The position numbers were made by a program, and so were the translations under genes. Positions 12,365 through 23,400 of a stretch of 64,000 nt of DNA are shown in pieces. Each line of letters opens with the position of its first letter. Position 1 is the first letter of the stretch. Location of the stretch: the NCBI RefSeq assembly GCF_029407905.1, contig NC_073632.1:55848964-55912963 (forward strand), given 5' to 3'. The notes below the pieces were generated by a model, which was not told the origin of the DNA, did not search any database, and was given only the letters and a program-made list of their open reading frames with translations. This DNA comes from Bubalus kerabau (Eukaryota > Chordata > Mammalia > Artiodactyla > Bovidae).

Positions 12365-12702
12365 ACTTGGACTGTAAAGAGATCCAACCAGTCCATTCTA
12401 AAGGAGATCAGCCCTGGGTGTTCTTTGGAAGGAATGATCCTAAAGCTGAAACTCCAGTACTTTGGCCACCTCATGCGAAGAGTTGACTCATTGGAAAAGA
12501 CTCTGATGCTGGGAGGGATTGGGGGCAGGAGGAGAAGGGGACGACAGAGGATGAGATGGCTGGATGGCATCACCAACTCAATGGATGTGAGTTTGAGTGA
12601 ATTCTGGGAGATGGTGATGGACAGGGAGGCCTGGCGTGTTGTGATTCATGGGGTCGCAAAGAGTCGGACATGACTCAGTGACTGAACTGAACTGAACTGA
12701 AC
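12365..12702 (+). mobile_element. BovB 3' end fragment
   Basis: The frame at 12425-12673 reads LKLKLQYFGHLMRRVDSLEK, TLMLGGIGGRRRRGRQRMRW and DREAWRVVIHGVAKSRT, the conserved C-terminus of the BovB ORF2. It ends in repeated ACTGA. It is a 5'-truncated copy, and the C-terminal frame is open. Confidence 0.93.
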
Positions 12703-14042
12703 TCTTTCTACTTTCTTTTAACTAAGGAAAATCTTTTAAAAAATTTCAGGTAGCATTACAATGATTTCAGAGGAACAAGAGTAAACTGTATAGAGACATG
12801 ATAGATCTTTTTTATATACTTAGAAACACAAATGGGGTAAATTCAGAAATCCTGATATTATATAAGCACACATATCATATCTTTGAAAAAGTGATATTGA
12901 CCAAAAACAACATGTATTTTTTTGGTGGCACAGAGTAAGGGATAGATAAATATTGCCGACTTACTATTGTGTAAAGATTGTTTACTGTACAGAGTCTATC
13001 ATATGAAAAAGAGCAAATGGTTTTTAAAAGACCTGAGTAAGTCATGCTATTGCTTTTATATTTCTTCTCAGTTCTTTGAATTCTTTTGCCATTAAGATAA
13101 GAAATTACTTTAGAAATATAGCAATCTCCAGTTCTACTTAGGGACCTCTAAGATACTACTTCACTCAGAAAGAAATTTCCATTTTCTTCAGATTCAAGCA
13201 AAACAGTTAGAGAAGTGTGAACAATGGTAAAACATTCTTCATTCTGCTGAAAATAATCATTTGTGAAGTTGCCTTATAAGGTTGCAAAAGACATTTGCTC
13301 TTTTCAACAATCTCAGAAGCTACAAGCATAAGGAGAGTGTATGCAATTTAATGGGAAGTTCAGGGGGAATTTTACAGAGTGCATGAAAAACACCAAGCTT
13401 GGGGCTGCCTCAGTTCCATAATTTCCTCCTGCCTGACATGTTTGCCCACCTCACCAGAACCCTTTCTAAAAATACTGTCTTTTTTTTTTTTTTTTTCAAA
13501 GAAACCCCTCTGACAACAAAAAACAAATCTCAATCTCCAGCTATATGCTTTTCTGACAAATGCAGTTTTCCTGTCTGGAAATTGGTATAGCTTTAATTGG
13601 TCATTATTTGTGAAGTAACTTGTTTGTCTCTCCTCTGCTCTTGACTGCAGCAGGACAAAGACTAAGCACTCACTATGGCCTCTGATGCTTTGGAGCGATT
13701 CAGTGAATATTTACCAAGTGAATACAGAGAAGGCAAAATATTCAGAGGAGTAAGAGACACAGAATATACAACTTAGACAACGAAGTATACTTTTTAGGGT
13801 TTCCTGTCACCAAAGTGAAGTGGGAGTCCACATTCTGCCAGATTTCTTCAAATATATGACACAAAGATGTTGAAGACATAATGAGCTTAAAGAGAGCAAT
13901 ATTTAAAGAGAAAAAAAAAAAAAACAAGATAAGTGTAAGTATCCAACAGCTGTCAATCAGAATTAAATATCCTGTGATTACTACCTGAGTGACCAAAAAA
14001 AGGGAAATTCAACAGCAATGTATAATTCTATATTCATTCAGG
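12703..14042. other. Intron with poly-T run
   Basis: AT-rich intron. A T run at about 13480-13497 and an A run at about 13911-13924 stand out. I see no gene or recognisable repeat. Confidence 0.5.
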
Positions 14043-14272
14043 GTCATTTGAAAAGACCCTGATGCTGGGAAAGATTGAGGGCAGGAGGAGAAGGGGACGA
14101 CAGAGCATGAGATGGTTGGATGGCATCACCGACTCAATGGACATCAGCTTGAGTAAATTCCAGGAGTTGCTGATGGACAGGGAGGCTTGGCATGTTGCAA
14201 TCCATGGTGTTGGACTCCATGAGACTCCAGAGAGTCGGACACGACTGAGTGAGTAAACTGAACTGAACTGAC
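14043..14272 (+). mobile_element. BovB 3' end fragment
   Basis: It starts within the TLMLGKIEGRRRRGRQSMRW segment and runs to AACTGAACTGAACTGACTG. A 5'-truncated copy of about 230 nt. Confidence 0.92.
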
Positions 14273-14754
14273 TGTAACACATGACATTTTTTTAAGATCT
14301 TGTAATACATGACAGACAAGTGGGCATACTATTCTTAAACTTTTCATAATTAGGGGTGGAAATGTGTAATCAAGTATATACATCTACCATCAGTTCTCTA
14401 ATTAAGAGAGTCTTGTCCCCTTGAAACTTGAAACACCTGTGATGTATGTGTTGAATTTCAACTCATCAGATTTGATCTTTAACATGCTGACATCTAAGTC
14501 ATACTCTGCATGAAGATAGGAAGCTAACTGGTAACTAAGCTTATGGATTTAAGTCTTGGAGGATATAAATACTTGGGACTTAGAAAATGTTTCATCTGCA
14601 GGAATGCAACTGTCATGATTTTTAAAAACATGTTTAGATCCAGAAAGGAATTACAATCATTTTCTTCTACGAGCAACAAATGCATTTAACTCAGAAGAAT
14701 AAATCTGTCTAAGCCATTTCAAGTATATCTATCATCTAAAATGTTCTCCTATTT
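14273..14754. other. Intron, no recognisable element
   Basis: Plain AT-rich intron sequence between a BovB tail and a SINE. Confidence 0.5.
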
Positions 14755-14766
14755 AGTTCACACTAT

Positions 14767-14958
14767 GAAAGTGAAAGTTGCTCAGTTGTGTCCGACTATT
14801 GTGATGCCATCATTATACAGTCTGTGGAATTCTCCAGGCCAGAATAATGGAGTGGGTAGCCTTTCCCTACTCTAGAGGATCTTCCCATCCCAGGGATCAA
14901 ACCCAGGTCTCCTACATTGCAGATGGATTCTGTACCATCTGAACCACCAAGGAAGCCC
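14767..14958 (-). mobile_element. Bov-tA SINE with target-site duplication
   Basis: A reverse Bov-tA: GTTGCTCAGTTGTGTCCGAC at the left, GGGATCAAACCCAGGTCTCC and a tRNA-like end at GAACCACCAAGGAAGCCC. Flanks AGTTCACACTAT (14755-14766) and AGTTCACATTAT (14959-14970) are a near-perfect target-site duplication. Confidence 0.92.
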
Positions 14959-15076
14959 AGTTCACATTATAAGGCTTTATAAATTCCTCTCTCTCCTCAT
15001 TACAGTCTCTACCTAATTCCTTGTAACTCCTTCACTCATTTAAGATAGTATGACCTATGACACAGTGCTCTCCATT

Positions 15077-16168
15077 TTTTTTATTATTTTTTATTGAAAG
15101 ATAATTGCTTTATATAATTTTGTTGTTTTCTGTCAAACCTCAAGATGAATGAGGCATAGGTAAACGTCTATCCCCTCCCTTTTGAACCTCCCTCCCATCT
15201 CCCATCCCATCCCACCCCTCTAGATTGATACAGAGCTCCTGTTTAAGTTTCCTAAGCCATACAGCAAATTCCCATTGTATATCCTTTTAACATATGGTAG
15301 TGTAAGTTTTCTTGTTACTCTTTCCATACATCTCACCCTCTCCTCCCCTCTCCCCATGCCCATAAGTCTATTCTCTTTGTCTGTTTCTCCATTGCTGCCC
15401 TGTAAATAAGTTCTTCAGTACCATTCTTCTAGATCCTGTACATATGTGTTAAAATACAGTATTTATCTTTCTCTTTTGGACTCACTTCACTCTGTATAAT
15501 AGGTTCTAGGTTCATCCACCTCATCAGAACTGACTCAAATATGTTCCTTTTTATGGCTGAGTAATATTCCATTGTGTATATGTACCACAACTTCTTTATC
15601 CATTCATCTGTTGATGGACATCTAGGTTGCTTCCTTGTTCTAGCTATTGTAAATAGTGCTGCAATAAACAATGGGATACATGTGTCTTTTTCAATTTGGT
15701 TTTCTCAAGGTATATGCCTAGGAGTGGGATTACTGGGTCATATGATGGTTTTATGCCCAGTTTTTTAAGGAATTTCCATACCATCTTCCATAGTGGCTGA
15801 ATCAATTTACATTCCCAAACCAACAGTATAACAGGGTTCCCTTTTCTCCACACCCTCTCCAGCATTTATTGTCTGTAGACTTTTTGATAATGGCCATTCT
15901 GACAGGTGTGAGGTGATATCTCATTGTGGTTTTGATTTGCATTTCTCTAATAATGAGTGATATTGAGCATCTTTTCATGTGTTTGTTAGCCATCTGTATG
16001 TCTTCTTTGGACAAATGTCTGAGTCTTTTTCCCACTTTTTGATTGAGTTGTATGTTTCTCTGGCATTGAGTTGTATGAGCTTGTATATTTTGGAAATTAA
16101 TCCTTTGTCAGTTATTGCATTTGCTATTATTTTCTCCCTTTCTGAGAGCTGTCTTTTCACCTCATTCT
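15077..16168 (-). mobile_element. Older L1, 3' half, frame-broken, minus strand
   Basis: Reading the minus strand gives the end of L1 ORF2 in pieces: a KRQLSEREKIIANAITDKG-type segment (16160-15975), YHLTPVRMAIIKKSTDNKCW (16035-15802), PLLGIYLEKTKLKKTHVSH (15865-15644) and KLWYIYTMEYYSAIKRN (15671-15429). The 3' UTR and T-rich tail end follow to about 15077. The frame changes between pieces show that it is decayed. Its 3' UTR differs from the young L1, so it is a different, older subfamily. Confidence 0.92.
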
Positions 16169-16210
16169 AATTCTTGAAATGATACCAGCAGCTATACAGA
16201 AAAAAGGTTA

Positions 16211-16226
16211 AAGATCTAACTTGTCG
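16211..16226 (+). repeat. L1 target-site duplication, left copy
   Basis: AAAGATCTAACTTGTC, identical to 24644-24659 after the poly-A. The leading A bases are ambiguous with the tail; 13 bases (GATCTAACTTGTC) are unambiguous. Confidence 0.93.
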
Positions 16227-16233
16227 GAGGAGC

Positions 16234-16243
16234 CAAGATGGCG
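16234..16243 (+). promoter_or_regulatory. YY1-type site at the L1 start
   Basis: CCAAGATGGC begins 8 nt into the element. The same motif at the same place in human L1 binds YY1 and sets the transcription start (established for human L1). The role here is by analogy. Confidence 0.75.
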
Positions 16244-17918
16244 GAGGAGTAGGACGGGGAGAACACTTTCTCCCCCACAAATTCATCAAAAGAGCATTTA
16301 AACATCGAGTAAATTCCACAAAACAACTTCCGAATGCCGGCAGAGGACATCAGGCACCCAGAAAAGCAGCCCAACTCTTCGAAAGGAGGTAGGAAATAAT
16401 ATAAAAGACAAAAAAAGAGACAAAAGAGGGAGGGACGGAGTTCCGTCCCGGGAAGGGAGTCTTAAAAAGAGAGAAGTTTCCAAACACCAGGAAACCCTCT
16501 CACTGCCGAATCTGTGCCGAGCTTTGGAAGCACAGAGGGCAACATAAAAGGGAGGGGAAAAAAAAAAAAAATAAACAATTAAAAATCGCGGATTGTGAGC
16601 CCTACGGGAACTCCCCCAGCGGAGAAGTAGCGCAGACGCCTGCACACGGCATTAGCAAGCGGGGGCTGGGCAGGGAAGTGCGGCACGGGCTGTGTCCCTT
16701 AGAGTAAGAATCGGGCCGAATGTCCTGAGCGCTATCTGAGCGAAATAATTTGGGCTAGCAAACCAGACTGTGGGATATCTACCACGCGAAAAGCCAGCCC
16801 TAACCTAAGACACCGCCAGGCCCGCGCACAGAACAAAGGACTGAACAGAGATAGCCGGCTGCAGACCTCCCCCTCCGGTGACAGGCAACCAGAGCCGGAA
16901 GGGGGCAATCGCAGCCCCAGAGAGACACTATCTATAAAACTGTAAGCAGGCTTCTTTGCTAACTAAAACTTCTTGGGGGTCTGGACGGTCAACATCTGCC
17001 TGAGAAGGTGCGCCGGTTTTACACCCAGATAACCGAGTGGCGGGGAGGCGATAAGTCGCAGCATTGGCGCCCGCCAAGCACCTCATCGCCTGAGCTGCTC
17101 GACCTGGGAAGAACACAAAACGCAGGCCCAACCGAGTCTGCGCCTCTGAGGACTACCCGAGTGCCTGAACCTGAGCGGCTTGGACCTGGGAGCTCAGTCC
17201 AGGGCCGGCCTCTGATTGTTCCCGGCAGAACAACCTAGAGCCCAAGCAGTGTGGGCAGGGAGGTTACACGCGCCGTGAGCGGGGGCAGACCCAGTGTGGC
17301 CGAGGCACTTCGAGCGCACGCCAGTGTTATCTGTTTGCAGCATCCCTCCCTCCCTCCCCACAGCGCGGCTGAACAAGTGAGCCTAAATTAAAAAAAAAAA
17401 AAAAAAATAGGGTCCTCCACCGTCCCCTTTGTGTCAGGGCGGGAACCAGACACTGAAGAGACCAGCAAACAGAAGAAGCTCTAACAGAGGGAAACGCCTT
17501 GGAAGCTACAGGCCATAGATTAAAACCCTGTGGTTACTACGGATTACATAGGAAGGGGCCTATAGATCTTGAGAAATATAAGTCGGACTAAGGAACTGCC
17601 AAAAATGAACTGAACCCACAATACTCACAACAAAACCAGAGAAAGACCTAGATATATTTTTACTATTTTTACGATCAATCTTTCTTTCTTTCTTTTTTTT
17701 TTTAATTAAAAAAAAAAATTTTTTTTAAGTCCTCTATTGTCCTTTAATTTTCACTTTTATAACTATTACTTTGCAAAAAAAAAAAAAAAGACCCTATTTT
17801 TTTTTTTTTTTTTTTTTTTTCTTCTTCAGCAAACTTCATATATATATTTTATAATTTTTTGACCGTGGTTTTTTTTTTTTTTTTTTTTTTTTTCTTTTTT
17901 CTTTTTCTTCTTTTCTTT

Positions 17919-18212
17919 AACATTGCATTTTTGAAATTCCAAACTCTACTCTAGATTTTTAATTTTAGCCTTTTGATATGTTATCAATTTTGTACCTATA
18001 GTTTTTTTCATAATTGCTGTGACTTTTTTTTTTTCCTCTGTTTCTTTCTCTTCTTCTTTTATATAACATCGTATATCTGCAATTCCAAACTCTACTCAAG
18101 ATTTTTAATTTATGCTTTTTGGTATTTGATATCAATTTTGTACCTGTATTTTCTTTATAATTTTTGCGACATTGTTTTTGTTGGTTTGTTTGTTTTCTCT
18201 CTTTATTTTTCT

Positions 18213-18243
<31 letters not shown>

Positions 18244-18490
18244 CGTTGTATTTTTGAAATTCCAAACTCTACTCTGGATTTTTAATTTTTGCTGTTTGGT
18301 ATTAGTTATCAATTTTGTACCTGTAGTTTCTTTATTACTTTCACGACCTTGTTTGTTTTTCTTTGTTCGTTTTTTCTCTCTTTCTTTTCCTTCTCCTTTT
18401 CATTAACATCGCATTTTTGAAATTCCAAACTCTACTCTAATTTCTAATTTTTGTTTTTATGTATTTGTTACCAATTTTGTACCTTTAAGA
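17919..18490 (+). repeat. Tandem repeat block A in the L1 5' UTR, four copies
   Basis: Units begin at about 17919, 18065, 18242 and 18405, each with a AAC(A/G)T(T/C)G start, then ATTCCAAACTCTACTC, then a TATCAATTTTGTACCT-type end. They are separated by T-rich spacers of variable length. Periods are about 146, 177 and 163 nt. Confidence 0.88.
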
Positions 18491-18527
18491 ACCCAATCTT
18501 CAGGACCCATTTTTCACTAGTGTACGA

Positions 18528-18950
18528 GATTACTGGCTTGACTGCTCTCTCTCCCTTTGGACTCTCCATTTTCTCCACCAGGTCACCTGTATCTCCTCCC
18601 TAACCCCTCTCTACTCTACCCAACTCTGTGAATTTCTGTGTGTTCCAGACGGTGGAGAACACTTAAGGAACTGATTACTGGCTGGATCTGTCTCCCGCCT
18701 TTTCATTTCCCCCTTTTATCCTTCTGGCCACCTCTGTCTCCTGCCTCCTTCTTCTCTTCCCTGTATAACTCCGTGAACATCTCTGAGTGGTCCAGTTGTG
18801 GAGCGCACATAAGGAAGTGACTACTGGCTAGCCCACTCTCTCCACTATTGATTCCACCTCATCTCATTTGGGTCACCTCTAACTCCCTCCTCCCTCTTCT
18901 CTTCTCCATGTAACGCTGTGAACCTCTCTGAGTGACCCTCACAGTAGAGA
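18528..18950 (+). repeat. Tandem repeat block B in the L1 5' UTR, three copies
   Basis: Units start with GA(T/C)TACTGGCT at 18528, 18673 and 18819, spaced 145 and 146 nt. Each contains a CACCTCT/CACCTGT block followed by GTGAA(C/T)(A/C/T)TCTCTGAGTG-like sequence. The repeat is pyrimidine-rich. Confidence 0.85.
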
Positions 18951-19482
18951 AACTTTTCATCTTTAACGTAGATGTTTTATCAGTGGTGCTGGATAGAAGG
19001 AGAAGTTTTGAAACTACTGTAAAATTAAGACCGATAACTGGAAGTAGGAGGCTTAAGTCCAATCCCTGACTCCAGGGAACTCCTGACTCCAAGGAACATT
19101 AATTGACAGGAGCTCATCAAACGCCTCCATACCGACACTGAAACCAAGCACCACACAAGGGCCAACAAGTTCCAGGGAAAGACATAACAAGCAAATTCTC
19201 CAGCAACAAAGGAACACAGCCCTGAGCTTCAAGATACAGGCTGCCCAAAGTCACCCCAAAACCATAGACATCTCATAACTCATTACTGGACATTTCATTA
19301 CACTCCAGAGAGAAGAAATACAGCTCCATCCACCAGAACATCGACACAAGCTTCCCTAACCAGGAAACCTTGACAAGCCACCTGTACAAACCCACACACA
19401 GCGAGGAAACGCCACAATAAAGAGAACTCCACAAACTGCCAGAATACAGAAAGGACACCCCAAACTCAGCAATTTAAACAAG

Positions 19483-20409
19483 ATGAAGAGACAGAGGAAT
19501 AGCCAGCAGATAAAGGAACAGGATAAATGCCCACCAAACCAAACCAAAGAGGAAGAGATAGGGAATCTACCTGATAAAGAATTCCGAATAATGATAGTGA
19601 AATTGATCCAAAATCTTGAAATTAAAATGGAATCACAGATAAATAGCTTGGAGGCAAGGATTGAGAAGATGCAAGAAAGGTTTAACAAGGACTTAGAAGA
19701 AATAAAAAAGAGTCAATATATAATGAATAATGCAATAAGTGAAATTAAAAACACTCTGGAGGCAACAAATAGTAGAATAACAGAGGCAGAAGATAGGATT
19801 AGTGAATTAGAAGATAGAATGGTAGAAATAAATGAATCAGAGAGGATAAAAGAAAAACGAATTAAAAGAAATGAGGACAATCTCAGAGACCTCCAGGACA
19901 ATATTAAACGCTACAACATTCGAATCATAGGGGTCCCAGAAGAAGAAGACAAAAAGAAAGACCATGAGAAAATACTTGAGGAGATAATAGTTGAAAACTT
20001 CCCTAAAATGGGGAAGGAAATAATCACCCAAGTCCAAGAAACCCAGAGAGTCCCAAATAGGATAAACCCAAGGCGAAACACCCCAAGACACATAGTAATC
20101 AAATTAACAAAGATCAAACACAAAGAACAAATATTAAAAGCAGCAAGGGAAAAACAACAAATAACACACAAGGGAATTCCCATAAGGATAACAGCTGATC
20201 TTTCAATAGAAACTCTTCAAGCCAGGAGGGAATGGCAAGACATACTTAAAATGATGAAAGAAAATAATCTACAGCCCAGATTATTGTACCCAGCAAGGAT
20301 CTCATTCAAGTATGAAGGAGAAATCAAAAGCTTTTCAGACAAGCAAAAGCTGAGAGAATTCTGCACCACCAAACCAGCTCTCCAACAAATACTAAAGGAT
20401 ATTCTCTAG
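19483..20409 (+). CDS. L1 ORF1 protein (RNA-binding chaperone), intact
   Basis: 308 codons. L1 ORF1p is a trimeric RNA-binding protein that coats the L1 RNA in cytoplasmic particles and aids reverse transcription. Visible layout: a basic start, then a long heptad-rich stretch at about residues 40-140 (SQINSLEARIEKMQERF, ITEAEDRISELEDRMVEI) that forms the coiled coil. An RRM follows at about 143-240 (RYNIRIIGVPEEED, TPRHIVIKLTK, LKAAREKQQITHKG). The C-terminal domain is at about 241-300 (ETLQARREWQDILKMM, LLYPARISFKYEGEI). The order and key motifs match mammalian L1 ORF1, and the length is slightly shorter than human (338) because of the N-terminus. No stop or frameshift is seen. ORF2 starts 51 nt downstream of the stop. 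Confidence 0.95.
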   Translation: MKRQRNSQQIKEQDKCPPNQTKEEEIGNLPDKEFRIMIVKLIQNLEIKMESQINSLEARIEKMQERFNKDLEEIKKSQYIMNNAISEIKNTLEATNSRITEAEDRISELEDRMVEINESERIKEKRIKRNEDNLRDLQDNIKRYNIRIIGVPEEEDKKKDHEKILEEIIVENFPKMGKEIITQVQETQRVPNRINPRRNTPRHIVIKLTKIKHKEQILKAAREKQQITHKGIPIRITADLSIETLQARREWQDILKMMKENNLQPRLLYPARISFKYEGEIKSFSDKQKLREFCTTKPALQQILKDIL

Positions 20410-20460
20410 ACAGGAAACACAAAAATTGTGTATAAATTCGAACCCAAAACAATAAAGTAA

Positions 20461-23400
20461 ATGGCAACGGGGTCATACTTATCAGTAATTACCTTAAACG
20501 TAAATGGGTTGAATGCCCCAACCAAAAGACAAAGACTGGCTGAATGGATACAAAAACAAGACCCCTGCATATGTTGTCTACAAGAGACCCACCTCAAAAC
20601 AGGGGACACATACAGACTGAAAGTGAAGGGCTGGAAAAAGATTTTCCATGCGAATAGGGACCAAAAGAAAGCAGGAGTAGCAATACTCATATCAGATAAA
20701 ATAGACTTTAAAACAAAGACTGTGAAAAGAGACAAAGATGGTCACTACATAATGATCAAAGGATCAATCCAAGAAGAAGATATAACAATTATAAATATAT
20801 ATGCACCCAACACGGGAGCACCGCAGTATGTAAGACAAATGCTAACAAGTATGAAAGAAGAAATTAACAATAACACAATAATAGTGGGAGACTTTAATAC
20901 CCCACTCACACCTATGGATAGATCAACTAAACAGAAAATTAACAAGGAAACACAAACTTTAAACGATACAATAGACCAGTTAGACCTAATTGATATCTAT
21001 AGGACATTTCATCCCAAAACAATGAATTTCACCTTCTTCTCAAGCGCACATGGAACCTTCTCCAGGATAGATCACATCCTGGGCCATAAAGCTAGCCTTG
21101 GTAAATTCAAAAAAATAGAAATCATTCCAAGCATCTTTTCTGACCACAATGCAGTAAGATTAGATCTCAATTACAGGAGAAAAACTATTAAAAAATCCAA
21201 CATATGGAGGCTGAACAACACGCTGCTGAATAACCAACAAATCACAGAAGAAATCAAAAAAGAAATCAAAATTTGCATAGAAACGAATGAAAATGAAAAC
21301 ACAACAACCCAAAACCTGTGGGACACGGTAAAAGCAGTCCTAAGGGGAAAGTTCATAGCAATACAGGCACACCTCAAGAAACAAGAAAAAAGTCAAATAA
21401 ATAACCTAACTCTACACCTAAAGCAACTAGAAAAGGAAGAAATGAAGAACCCCAGGGTTAGTAGAAGGAAAGAAATCTTAAAAATTAGAGCAGAAATAAA
21501 TGCAAAAGAAACAAAAGAGACCATAGCAAAAATCAACAAAACCAAAAGCTGGTTCTTTGAAAGGATAAATAAAATTGACAAACCATTAGCCAGACTCATC
21601 AAGAAACAAAGGGAGAAAAATCAAATCAATAAAATTAGAAATGAAAATGAAGAGATCACAACAGACAACACAGAAATACAAAGGATCATAAGAGACTACT
21701 ATCAACAATTATATGCCAATAAAATGGACAACGTGGAAGAAATGGACAAATTCTTAGAAAAGTACAACTTTCCAAAACTCGATCAGGAAGAAATAGAAAA
21801 TCTTAACAGACCCATCACAAGCACGGAAATTGAAACTGTAATCAAAAATCTTCCAGCAAACAAAAGCCCAGGTCCAGACGGCTTCACAGCTGAATTCTAC
21901 CAAAAATTTAGAGAAGAGCTAACACCTATCCTGCTCAAACTCTTCCAGAAAATTGCAGAGGATGGTAAACTTCCAAACTCATTCTATGAGGCCACCATCA
22001 CCCTAATACCAAAACCTGACAAAGATCCCACAAAAAAAGAAAACTACAGGCCAATATCACTGATGAACATAGATGCAAAAATCCTTAACAAAATTCTAGC
22101 AATCAGAATCCAACAACACATTAAAAAGATCATACACCATGACCAAGTGGGCTTTATCCCAGGGATGCAAGGATTCTTCAATACCCGCAAATCAATCAAT
22201 GTAATACACCACATTAACAAATTGAAAAATAAAAACCATATGATTATCTCAATAGATGCAGAGAAAGCCTTTGACAAAATTCAACATCCATTTATGATCA
22301 AAACTCTCCAGAAAGCAGGAATAGAAGGAACATACCTCAACATAATCAAAGCTATATATGACAAACCCACAGCAAACATTATCCTCAATGGTGAAAAATT
22401 GAAAGCATTTCCTCTAAAGTCAGGAACAAGACAAGGGTGCCCACTTTCACCATTACTATTCAACATAGTTTTGGAAGTTTTGGCCACAGCAATCAGAGCA
22501 GAAAAAGAAATAAAAGGAATCCAAATTGGAAAAGAAGAAGTAAAGCTCTCACTGTTTGCAGATGACATGATCCTCTACATAGAAAACCCTAAAGACTCCA
22601 CCAGAAAATTACTAGAACTAATCAATGACTATAGTAAAGTTGCAGGATATAAAATCAACACACAGAAATCCCTTGCATTCCTATACACTAATAATGAGAA
22701 AACAGAAAGAGAAATTAAGGAAACAATTCCATTCACCATTGCAACGGGAAGAATAAAATACTTAGGAATATATCTACCTAAAGAATCTAAAGACCTATAT
22801 ATAGAAAACTATAAAACACTGGTGAAAGAAATCAAAGAGGACACTAACAGATGGAGAAATATACCATGTTCATGGATTGGAAGAATCAATGTAGTGAAAA
22901 TGAGTATACTACCCAAAGCAATCTATAGATTCAATGCAATCCCTATCAAGCTACCAACAGCATTCTTCACAGAGCTAGAACAAATAATTTCACAATTTGT
23001 ATGGAAAAACAAAAAACCTCGAATAGCCAAAGCGATCTTGAGAAAGAAGAATGGAACTGGAGGAATCCACCTACCTGACTTCAGGCTCTACTACAAAGCC
23101 ACAGTTATCAAGACAGTATGGTACTGGCACAAAGACAGAAATATAGATCAATGGAACAAAATAGAAAGCCCAGAGATAAATCCACGCACATATGGACACC
23201 TTATCTTTGACAAAGGAGGCAAGAATATGCAATGGATTAAAGACAATCTCTTTAACAAGTGGTGCTGGGAACTCTGGTCAACCACTTGTAAAAGAATGAA
23301 ACTAGAACACTTTCTAACACCATACACAAAAATAAACTCAAAATGGATTAAAGATCTAAACGTAAGACCAGAAACTATAAAACTCCTAGAGGAGAACATA

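Larger units (their letters stand above)
16227..19482 (+). promoter_or_regulatory. L1 5' UTR / internal promoter region
   Basis: About 3.26 kb upstream of ORF1. The first 1.15 kb (to about 17380) is GC- and CpG-rich, as expected for an internal pol II promoter. Then follow long T-rich tracts (about 17670-17900) and two blocks of diverged tandem repeats (17919-18490 and 18528-18950). Short open frames here carry no similarity I recognise and I do not call them genes. Confidence 0.85.

Noticed and set aside
16298..17376. Short open frames in the L1 5' UTR (for example 16645-16298 minus and 17008-17238 plus)
   Set aside because: GC-rich sequence keeps frames open by chance. No recognisable domain is seen and there is no support for an extra L1 gene.
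17670..18240. Very long T runs as a special regulatory structure
   Set aside because: They are part of the L1 5' UTR and their exact length is prone to sequencing or assembly error.
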